Source: Oryzias latipes (lineage: Eukaryota; Chordata; Actinopteri; Beloniformes; Adrianichthyidae). Taken from it: DNA of 64,000 nucleotides. The stretch lies in assembly GCF_002234675.1 (NCBI RefSeq), contig NC_019868.2, forward strand, positions 3,140,909 to 3,204,908, written 5' to 3'. How positions within the stretch are numbered: the stretch's first letter is position 1; every line of letters begins with the position of its first letter. Of the stretch, positions 33,619-45,600 are shown piece by piece. Below the pieces are notes generated by a model, which saw nothing but the letters and a program-made list of their open reading frames with translations, searched no databases and was not told the DNA's origin. Made by a program: the position numbers and the translations under genes.

Positions 33619-36600
33619 CTGGAACCAAAACATCAGAATCCAGATCCAGGTGTGAACATCAACTCTAAACTGGGCCGGTTCTTCTGAATGCAGACACCAC
33701 ATAGCAGTGAGTCACCGAGCCCGTGTCTGTGGATACCTTTGGGGGTTGGGTTCGTTCTTCTTGTCCCGGTTGTGTCGGATCATGCGGCACTTCCCCACCT
33801 CTCCGCTGGGTCTGGAGACGGACATGCCCCTGGACACCACCCTGGAAACAAAGGAGAGCTGCAATGAGAGATGCTTCCTGACCTCTGACCATGAAAGGCC
33901 CAAACAAAGACTAAAACAGAGAAGCAGAATAAGTCCGGCTGAGGTCCGCTCACTCTGGAATCGTCCTGGATCACAGTTCTCCTTTTTAAAGAGCACATTT
34001 GTTAGGAAACTGCTGGAAACTAACGGGTGGACCTGAGCACAGCAGATGTTATGTCATCTGATTGGGTCTGAGCCCGAACACTGGAGCGTTTGATATTCAG
34101 GAGGTCCAGCATGCAGATGAGGACCTCAAACATCTCATCTGATTTCCCACAAAGAGAAAGAAAGAATCCCTTGTTCAACAATGGCTGATGGTGTAAAGGA
34201 CCTCTGACCGTCTACTGACAGAATGAACAGTAAACGTCTAAAATGATCAAGAATCTTAAAATCAGTTCGATAAATTCAGTTTTCATTGACGAAGAGGAGT
34301 TAGTGGAAACAGTTTGGAGCATTCTGCCGGCTGTGCATCACTCAGCAGCTCTGGTTTGTAACACCAAAACAGGTCGAAAAAGACAGCTGCTTTAACCACA
34401 ACAGAACATTTCCGGAAGATTCAGAAAGCAACAAAGATGAGGAAAGTGAGCAGGAAGAACAAGAGAGAAGAAAAGGAGACGAACAAAGGGGGAGGGCGAG
34501 AAGATGAGCTGAAGAACAAAAAAAACAGCAGTTGAATGAAAAAAAATGAAGGACCTGAATGTAAAAACTCAGTGGAGAAGCTAAACTCCATCAGGATTTC
34601 AGAGACAATCCAGAATAAAATACTCGAATGGAAGAAAGCCTAGATCTCTGGCTGCATGCTGACGTGCAGGATCCTGCTGATGTACCTGTTGTAGATGTCG
34701 TCGTCCTCGCCCCCCCAGCCCCAGTAGTTGTTGGGGAAGCCGTTGATTTTCAGGAACTGCTCTTTGCTCAAGGAGGACACCCCCCCGAAGAACTGGTTGT
34801 AGGGTAACCTGCAGGGGAAACAGACCGTACCTCAGATCATTCAGGTTCTGCTGCCAAGACTGACTGAACAGAACCCTGGAGCAGAACCGCACACTGAAGA
34901 GATCATGTTAAACAGCCTTTACCATAAGACCACAAATGCACGGCGAAAATGGAGACAGAAAAACAGGAAGTGACGGAAGTTAGACTTGTGAGGTTGTTCT
35001 GAAGAGCAAGCACTGCTGCTGACCTGTGTATGTGCATGGATGTGCAAGTGTGTAGACGTACATATGCACGTGTGTGCATGCGTGTGTCTGTGTGTAAAAC
35101 AGGATGCGGGGGCCTCAGCACATGGCAGTTTTAGGGCACATCTCTTCCTCTGGTATCTCTGGCAGCATTTCCTGTTTTTCCTAAGAAATCCAAAACCCTT
35201 TTCCGACAGGGTCCTCAAAAAGGTCCAAACTAAGGTTCTCTGCTCTCCTGCCAGCAAGAACCCCTTTTCTGACTACAAAGCGGGATGGGGACAAATGTCT
35301 TCACAAAACTGCAGCAGCTGCAGGACAGAAAAGCTGAACATCAGACCAGCTGCAGGTCAGTCATTAGTGACAGAAAGCCAGATGTTTAGGAAACAGTATC
35401 TGCTGTTTCTTTCCTTTGTTCATGATTCTCCTGCTTGTTGCTTCGTTTCCATCAGTCAGTACCAAAAAGCTGCTTCAAATCTTGAATGGGTTTCCGAGCT
35501 GAATGTTTTTTTTGGTCCTGCACAGATAAACTTTGTCGCCTCTGGATTTTCTGAACTCAGGGAGGAACACTAAGACTGAAGAACTGCATCACGGTGTGTT
35601 CACTGAAAGGGAGGAAGTGGGAAACAGTAAACGTTCCTGTCAGAGGTGTCTAGGACACGATCCAGTTCAGTCCCCTTCAGACCCAATGGTGTCAAAATGG
35701 ATTCTAAATTGGTACGTAGGTTAGCAGCTGTCTTGTAGTCTCACTCGCACCACATTTGTGGTGCGTCTCCTTTGTGTTGTGAGGGGAGTCCATCTGGTGA
35801 CCATCAGTTAGTTTACATTGTCTCAATTGCATACCCCCACAAAAAAACATGTGTGTCGAAATGATGTTATGCTTTTGTACTTTCAAAATTAATCTGCCAA
35901 AAATGGACGCTGGTGTTATCTGCAGTGTTAATGTGCGTTACTGCGTGGGCACGTAACCTTAAATGTAAAATAAAATGTGATCATTTCCTTTGAAAGTACA
36001 ACGTTTTTACGACTTTTTGCTGCGACACTAACCAGTTAACGCACTGTGTTGCACTGAGGAGGGACGGATGTCTGGTACAGACATGGCGGAGGCGATGTAA
36101 ACGTTCTCATTGATTCATAAAGATTCTACTTTCTTTGTCAACGCAACAGAGACGCTCCAGACAGACCAGTGTAAATCCAGCGTCAGGGTCATGTGGTACG
36201 GCAGGACGGGTGTTGCTCACCTGAAGCCAAACTTGTCCATGGAGACGGACAGGTGGCGCGGCTGGCTGAAGCACTTGTAGGTGTTGCGGTCGTCCATGGG
36301 GATGAGGTCCACGTCGCTGAAGACAAAGCAGTCATAGTCGTACTCCTTCAGGGCCTCTGTGTAGCCCACGTTCAGCAGCTTAGCCCGGTTAAACGTCACA
36401 TCACCATCCTGAAAAAAAAAAAGCACACACAGGTAAAGCCAAAGGGAAACAGTTCTACTGGGAAGCGGAATCTGGTCTGGGCTCCATGCTCAGGTGAAAG
36501 GCTTTTGATCAGAACATTGCTATGGCAATTGTTGCTCTTCACACCCCTGGAGGAGCAACTGGAGAACACAACATGCAGAATTGAACAGGATCTGCAGCAT

Positions 36601-39600
36601 TTTAGTGTTCTGACAGCTGAGAGGTCCTAACTTGTGCCTGACCCACGCCCTATCACTCTGCAAGGTCACCCTTTGAGGAAGACACAGGCTGTTCTGTAGT
36701 TTTCCACACCTTTAAGCCGCTGCTTCCTGATCTCAGAGCACACTTGGTCTCTGCTTGAACACGCTCCTGCACTCACTTTGACAGGAAGACCCTATTGGGC
36801 ACATGTGTTCGGGCCTGCAGGTCTGAGCATTCAGTATATTTGAAAACAGAAATGTAGACCTCCTTCAAGTTCATACAGGAACGCCCAAACTCCAGACTCA
36901 CTTCCAAGCCTTCTGTTTCATTCATCTGAACACAAATGCTCTAATGAGAGACCTAAAACTGGGACATTAAAGCTCACCAAGACAATGAAAACAGCTACAA
37001 GGCAAATCCATGAGTTGTGAAGTGTTTGAGTGTAAATCATCTAAGAGTGTTTTCTGGGGAATACGGCTTCAGCTGCTGAATGGATGGAGCTCCTGCTGCC
37101 ATCAAAGAAGCAGGAGGAGGTTAGTGGGAGAGGAGCCGAGACGTCTCACCTGAAGATTCTCGGACTCACGCACACCTGGTGGGCTCAGGTGCCACAGACA
37201 CAAAGTTGAGCAGCAGAAAGAAGAAAAGAAGAAAGACACGTTTACTGCAGCAGCCACCAGCAGGGGGCGTGTCCCAGCGGCTCCACCACAGCAGCCATTG
37301 TGAATGATCAGAAACGCCTGACATGCAAGGAGAGGGGCGAGGGAGGGGGAGGCGATGGGAAATGCATAGAGGAAGAGGAGGATGAAGAAGAGGAGGAAGC
37401 AAAGACAAGAAAGAAGAACAACTGTGAGTAAAACACAGAACTTTAAAGTAGGGCACAGGCCACAATGCAGAGGGCTGAGCGCATCAGAACAGGTTCAGAA
37501 CTCTTTAACGTCGGCAGACGTTAAAGCCTGCATTTTTCTCTGGTCCAGCCGGGTGCAGATGCGTCACACCGGGCCTCACGGCGCTCGTCACACAGATTCT
37601 GCTGCTCCTTTTCATCGCTTCTGTTTCGCCTTCTGCATAATTCATGGCATGAAACCGATCCTGGTGCACCTGAGGGAGGACCGTGCTCGGCCCAGATCCC
37701 CCCAGACCCGCGGTTCTCTTCATGAATTCCAGAACCATTACAGGTGGGTTTGACAGAGAACATGGCTCGGTCTGCGGGTGCATGCCGGGACAGCAAAGCG
37801 GGTCGGATCAGGATGGCGTGTCGCAGCGCCCCGGTTAAACACACAAATTGTCACACAAAACAAACACAGATTGTTAGGCGTTCCAGTCCAACAGGAAGAA
37901 CCACTGAGGGTTTAGTGTAACATTTTGAACATTGTATCTATTCTGTGTGTATGGGTGTGTGTAGAATCTTCTTTGTCAAAGCCGTTGAGACGAGCCCTTC
38001 TGGGGTTTGGATCCCTCCTTCAGACAGCAGCTGCTGTGTCTCACCTGAGCGGTGACAGGTTTCAGTAAACACACCTGGTTCTGCAGGAAATGTTTTAAGG
38101 TTTAGGATCATTGTGCAAACAATCAGCAGAGCCTCCTTTAGGTTTGGAGGGGATTCTTCATCTTTTTGATGATGCTAGTGTCGTGACTACCCAGACACTA
38201 AGCCGAACAAACTGAACCTTTCCGTCTTTGAACACAGTTCGAGGTTGTTCAGAGGGTTTCCGTGGTAACACTCGGGGCCATCTTTCTTTAATTTCCACAG
38301 ACAGAGAGGAGCAGACGTGGTTTTTCAATGACACGTACCAGGAACTCTTTCCATCTTGAATAGTATCAGATTTCCCCCTGAATTCCCCTTCCAGCGTTTC
38401 TACCTGGACCTCACCAGAGTTACTTCTTTCATCTATGCAGGGTGTGAGTGTTGGTTTGGGTTAATAGTGTTACATTCAGAGGAATCGGTGGCATAACGTG
38501 CAGCAACACATGTTTCAGTGGGACAGCGACTGAAGAGATGGTACCTCTCAGCGTTTCTCTGGCTGACTGAGGCTGTGAGAACAAACCCAGTAGGAGTCTG
38601 CAGCGTACCTGGTTGATGACGTAGACTCCATAGTCCAGCTGCTGCCTCTGCAGGATGGGGTGCAGGTAGTACAGCCAGTACTTCAGGTGCTCATCTCGGT
38701 TGCGGAATGGAATGATGATGGCGACCTTCTGCAGCGCCAGGCAGTCTTTGGGTTTGAAGCGTCCGCCCTGCTGCACATTCGGGTTCTCACTCTTGATCTG
38801 CTCAAGACTCACAGGATCCTGGAACTCTATCCGCAGAGGACCCACTGAGGACAGACAGGAGGGGCGGGTCAATTGCCCACATCTTTATAACAGAGCACAC
38901 ATCACCTCTATTTATTGGATGTTCAGTGTGGTATTAACCAAAGCCACCCGATTGTTATCACCTTAAAACAGGTGATACAGGTTTAAAGATACCTGTAATA
39001 TCAGTCCGACATGTGACTAAGCTACTATAGTTTTCTAAGAGAACAATGGTTTTTGTCCAGTTCCGTTAAACAAGTTTGTTCTTTGAAATAATTTAGTTAA
39101 AGAGCTATTCCTGTTACTTTTGTGAGCTTCAGTGATTATTACAAGTTTTCCTTTCACCAGCATTTTTTCTAGAATCTATATACAGACAGAGGGGTGAAGC
39201 ACTAAGGTCACTACCTGTTGTTCAACATACATGATCTCTGCTCCCACCTCTGCAGCATTTCTGCCCTTCAGTTTTCGTTTTTCTGTCTTCATTTAGCGTC
39301 AATAAAAAAAACACAGCTTCATGTGATTTGTGACACAAACCAGTCTCTTTGGAAAAACTCAACCAGTTAGATTAGGTTTGTTACAGTCTTTTAACTTGAT
39401 TACACTTTAAGACTGAAGTCTTAATCACAACTGCCCTTACGGGTGGATATGGGCTGTCTGAAGGAGAAAAATGGGCAAACGTCTACTGGCACGCAGGAAA
39501 CGCCAAGATCGTAGACCACTCAGTGTTCCCGTAGAAAAAACATTCATGCACAATGTTTTATCCAGGCATGCACTGCGCGACTTGTCTTAGCAAACACTTG

Positions 39601-42600
39601 TACAACACATAAGGGTACAGATTTGTCATTTTTCAACCCTTGTGAATCCTGCACACTGTGCAAGGTGCCCATAAATACCGTGCTCAACCAGTATTTTAAT
39701 CCTAAATAAGATTATTTTGCTATTAGATGGCATTAATTAGATATAATAAGTTGTTTTATTGGAAGACTAGTACTTTTCTAAGAAAATTCACTGTATTGTA
39801 GATCTATTTTTTGGGTGGTGGGAGGAAGCCGGAGTTCTCTGAGAGAACCCACGCATGCACAGGGAGAACATGCAGACTCCACACAGAAAGGTCCCCCATT
39901 GATGTTGTGGTTCAGGTCCCCCAGCTGGGACTTGAACCAGGGGCCTTCTTGCTGTGAAGCACTAACCACTGCACCACCGCGCAGCCCGACGAAAACAAAA
40001 AACACCAAAAAAACACGTGTTCTTCAGGTGAATCGAATTGACTTCCAGGTGAGGGAGGCCTGGGGCCTCATTTATAAAACTTTGCGTAGGATTTGCGTCA
40101 GAACTGGCGTACGGATGAAACATAGGACGTGCGTACGCAAAGAAATATTCGGATTTATAAAACCGTGCGCACGCACATCCTACGCATCTTTCCCTTAATA
40201 AATCACAACCGATTCTAAATGCAGCGCAGCTTTTTGCGGCTTCATGACACGCCCATATTTGTCCATAAATAGTCCGTGAAACGCCCACAAATGAATATTC
40301 ATTGATTGCGGAACCATGGCAAACACCGAGAGGAAATCAAAAAAACGTAACTTCACTCAATGTGAAGTAAAAGTTATCGTTGGCGAGGTGGAAAAGAGGA
40401 GAAAAGTGTTGTTTGGAGGGCACAGTGTGGACATTACTAATGCCAAAAAGGCACGTGAGCGGCAAACGGTGGCGGACGCCGTAAATGCTGTAGCCTCACA
40501 ACCATTCGAGGTTGTGAGGCTACAGCGCTCCATCTGGGGGGGGGGACACCGGAGCGCCAGATGCATGCGCCGGGGGGGACCGGAGCGCCAGATGCACCGG
40601 GTGACACGCGTGGTTCCTCCGAGTGCTCCTCTGTAACGCCGGGCCCAAAAGCCCGCAGAGGTCCAACAGGACGGCTGGAGGAAGTCAGAACCGGCTCATA
40701 AGCCACTCGTCCTCGTTTGCCAGCACGTCTTCTTGCTGTCTAAAAATGCGTTCACTCCGAATTCTTCCATTTGCCACATCTTCTAAGAGCGTAAGATCAG
40801 CCATTGTGCGTCATTACGCATTGTGATGGGGCATTTTATAAGCTACAGATGGATGTCGGTAATAATCCACGTGGAAATGGGAAATTGATCTGCGCAAATG
40901 TAATTTCTTGTTGCTTTCTGAATGGTTGAGACATACGCCATACATTGTTTTATCAAAAATAAAACAAACTAAAGGCATATGCATGAATACCATAATTCCA
41001 TAGCTTATGAAGAAATGTTTTAATATGAAAACAACTTTCCCCAGTGGATAATTAGTACGTCCGTCCGCACGCCCACACCTTTGTCTGCTCCTCCAGACGG
41101 ACACACTGACGAGAATATCAGTTTTGTACATTATTTCGTTCTGTTAACTATATTATTTATGAGGATGAATTGCACAACATGCCAATATTGCAGAACATAT
41201 TTCACTTTTCTTTTTCCAAATAAGTGTTCATTTGAATTTCTGTTGTAATTTTCGTTTGATTTTTTTGTTTGTTTCACTGCTGATCGGTCCAACGGGTGTT
41301 TGTGTAGGCTGTTAATTGTAAGACTTGCTTTGTGAAGTCTTCATGTTATTTCTGAGAGGCAGGATTGTCATTTTCACTTTCACGTGTTTCTTCCATCTGC
41401 CGACGGCGTCGCCGTTTCTCATTTCACCCGTTTTTGTGCGTACGCCTGGGTCAGAGCTTGCGTGGAGGACCGCACATTTTCCCGTCAAGTTTGCTTTTTA
41501 TAAATCTCAACTATTGCGTAGAGAGTGGCGTACGCCTTCTTTTGTGCGTACGCAACGTTTATAAATGAGGCCCCTGGTCACCAGAAGAAAGTCAAGATGT
41601 TTGAAGTCAATGTACAGAGCAAGAAAAACGCTGCAGATCGACAAGGAGAGTCAAAACGGAAAGGCTCGAGCGTTTCTACGTGAAATACAGTCTTCCAACC
41701 TAACGAGTTTGTTGCTGCTGGCACTGGAGGCGGAGTCACACAGAAAAACAACCGCAGGTGATGAAAGCTTTGTGAGTAAACGTGTCAACTGACAGGAAGT
41801 CTGTTCAGAGAGGGGAAAATGTCAACAAGAGCCTCTCCAGAGAGCATCAGAAACAGCCTTCCTGCTGAGGGAAGCCATGCCGAACAAGGACGCACACAGC
41901 TGAGGAAACAGACGGCCCGCCGGGCCAGGCGGCGCTATGCTCCAGCTGCTGACAGGACTGTAGCCATGACGACCCTCTGCTCAGAGGGCAGCACGTCATC
42001 TTCAGATGCTCCTGCAGCGCTGGGATGTCCTGTTCTTGGCTAACTGCTTCCTCCAAGTTCTGTTACCATGTAAACTGGTTCTGGCAGAAGCAGAACCCCC
42101 ACAGCAGCAGATATGAGGGTGGAGACGTTCTACAGATGTTTACCATCTCTGTAAACTCCAGGGATGCGAAGAAGCTTCATTAAAAACAACAATCAGGTCC
42201 CCTACTACTGAGAAACATGCAGTAATGAAGAACGTGTCACATACTGTACCACGCAGTCAACAACACCCATCTGACTGAACCTTGAATCCAGAGCTGGTTC
42301 TGGATTGGCCCACGACACTACCAAATTTGGACAGCCTCGGGTGGTGTCGTGACAGAGCGCTGCTATGTGATAAACTGCTTATCTGTAGCTTTAGCTAGCT
42401 AAACTTAACCTGGACCTGAACAGGTTCTGAAGTAGGCCCTGACGGTTCAACTCTCTGACCCAGAAGAGTTTCGTTTGTTCTCCAACATCCTACAGCCTTT
42501 ATCTCTGATAAAACTCAAAAGAGACAACGGGCTTTCCTAAAGGCATGTAGATTGGTGTGTTTCAGTTGCTGAGAGCTTCATGAGATACTGCAACAGTATC

Positions 42601-45600
42601 AATTGCAGCCCTCAGGCAAAGCCAAACAGGAACTCGTAACTGGTAGAATAATCAGAAGTCTCTTGGTCGATTAAACTCATTTACTGTAGCTGACAGCAGG
42701 CATCAGTCTGAACGCAGTCATTCAACATTGTTTGTGGAATGCAGCAGGATTATCTCGTGATGTCATCAACCGTGCACATATCCTGCTCAGTCTGCATCAC
42801 ATAACCCCATGCTGGCGTGCTGATCTGCTGAAACCATTCAATACTGAGCATCACTGTCGTCCAAAACCTCCTCAGGTTGTGAGAAAGACCTGAAAATGTT
42901 CTCATCTCCTGACTGTGAAACACGCAAGTTCAAACGAAAAAGAAATCAAGACACACAGAGAAAACACCAACAACTCAAAGGAAACACAATGTCATCAATG
43001 CTCCTCTGAGGACCCTAACCATACAGGGTGGGGGCGTGGTCCTTTGGTTAGACTTCACAGACCACACCCATCACAAACTTGCAGGCCAGAAAACTGTCAG
43101 GTTATCTACACCTTTGTCATGGGTGGTTCTGCTGCAGGAGCCGTGCAGACAAAGAACTACCTTCTGTCACTCCCTGAAGGTGAACATCTAAGAGAAGTTG
43201 GCTCAGGGTGCAAACGTAATCAGCAGCACAAGCAGTGTTCACAAATGGCAGGGAAAAAGATGTTCAGAGACCACTCCTCTCATCCTCCTGCAGGTGTGAG
43301 GTGGGGGGCCTCCTCTCATCCTCCACCTCTGTGTGGTCCTGCAGCTGCTCAGCAGCAGGCAGGAAGTCCACAGACGCTGAGTACATCCAAACAGGATTAC
43401 TGCCAGCAGTTTCCCATCAGCCGAGCTTATTTACAGCTCCAGATGCAGGAAAACAGCTGCCGTTTTTATAAAAGACCTTTCCCACCCCAAGCATGGAGTG
43501 TTAACCCCCACCCCTCCTCACAGGAAGAACACCAGGGCAAGAACAATCAGGCCCAGAAACCGATTTTTCCCTGAAGACAAAAAAAATTCAGGTGAATCGA
43601 ATGAGTTCCAGGTTAGGGAGGCCTGGTCACCAGAAGAAAGTCAAGATGTTTGAAGTCAAAGTACAGAGCAAGAAAAACGCTGCAGATTGAAGAGTCCAAA
43701 CGGAAAGGCTCAAGCATTTCTGCGTGAAATACTTCTTCTAACCTAACGAGTTTGTTGCCGCTGGCACTGGAGGCGGAGTCACAGAGAAAAACAACCATCT
43801 TCATTAGCATCCTCCCACAAACACACACACGCACACACGAGCAACAGAGAAACACTCTTCTTCCTGTTCTTGTCATATTGATTTGAATGTTTTCAATGTA
43901 ATCACACTTCTAGATCATAAATATTTGGGATTTGTCACTTCCCCTCCATACTTGTACTCTATAAACTGCTGGATCAAACTCTGTTTCCTGACCTGCAGGT
44001 CTGTCCCTCCACTGTTTCACCTGTTCACGCTGCAGCATCTTCATCAGCTTTACAGTTTACACACAGAAGGTACTTTACTCTTACAGAAAAAAAAGATCAT
44101 TTGATCTATTGCAAAACTGTTTCCAGTGGTCTTTTCATTAAGATTAAGCTGTTTTTAAGTTTTTTTTAAACTCTATTGTTTTCTAGGACAGTTTCTGCAG
44201 AGCAGCAGAAATTCATAAGACAGTCACCTCTGAGTTGTGGGCGGAACCATTAGAGTGGAGTAAGCCCGTCCCCTCTTCCCGTCATCCACAGTCTCACAGC
44301 CCCTCATAACCCCAACTAGGCCAGCACAATAAATCGCAAATTTATCGTTATCGCATCAAGCTGTGCAGTACGCAAAAGTTGCCAAAAATTGCAATAAATG
44401 GTTACAATAAATGTGCTAAAACAATCCTATGGCAGCTTGAAGTATTTACTGAATCTAATAAATCCATTTATGCATTTGACCAATCGGATGGACGCCTTCA
44501 CGTTGTTGACCAATCAGATGGAGCTCTATTGTTTATGTATTTTGGAGCTGTTCTATGTTAGCCTCCTATGTAAACGAGAGTCATTTGGACTGTGATTTAA
44601 GTTATGTTGCAGTAAAATGAAAACATTTTTGGTTGTTTTGCCATTTGTTCATATGCCGCAAGTTATATCGTCATCGCAATATTGATCACTAATATCGCGA
44701 GTTTTCCTCCTATCGTGCAGCCCTAACCCCAACCTAACATTACCGGTAATATCAGAGCTATCATTAGTATCATCATTAGTAATATCAGAGCTATCCAGCC
44801 ACTTTAGTTCTCTGGTTCTGATCCAGAGTCCAGCTCAGACGAGGAGAACAGACCTTCATGGATCCATTTGTCTGCTGGTGGATGCATCAGAATGGAGCAG
44901 AGCAGAGCAGAGACTGTGGCCCACCCGGTGTATCGTTTTACATAACAGTTACGGAATCTTTTCATCTGCTCCTTATTAGCAAAGGTTTGAATAAAGAAAA
45001 ATTGTAGTCTCAGTTTTCTTTCTTTATGTTCATAATCATCACATAAATGCCACAAGGACATGGTAAAAACCCCAAAACCACCGTTTTCACTGGGGTGGGT
45101 CTTTCAGAACGACAAAGAACAAAATCCTGTCACTATGGAAACCACTTTGCATGAGTCAGAGTTTAAATCCAGGTTCCAACACAAAAATCATGCAAAACAC
45201 CCAATCTCCAATGACCTTTGACCTCTAAATCTGATTTGCCTGAGAGGAAAAAGCTGCTCCTGCACAGATTCCTCCACACGAGTGGCGGGAAAACAAACCC
45301 GATCAGCTGACCGATTGAAAAGGACTCTTCAGGGATAACGCTTCTCCACACATGCAGCAGGTGAGCCATGTTGAGTCACACATGAGCTGTCATGTGCAGG
45401 GATGAATTAAGCATGTCCGTCCTCCCGCTCCAGGACCGCACTAGATTCATCTGTTCATTTTAGTTTATTCCACTCCCCTTTTGGTTTTCTCTTCTGACAA
45501 AACAGAACATCAAAAAAAAGGCGAAATAGATGATCAGACGGTAAGTCGACATTTTGTGAATCTTAATTAAATGGATTCTGCCTGAGGTCACAGGGATCCA

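Noticed and set aside
35040-35573. 177-codon plus-strand frame
   Set aside because: Begins in a GT-rich simple repeat inside B4GALT1 intron 3 and shows no family features.
42915-43574. 219-codon open frame on the plus strand
   Set aside because: It lies in B4GALT1 intron 1, has no recognisable domain, its last stretch runs up to the local duplicate, and composition is not family-like. Probably chance.
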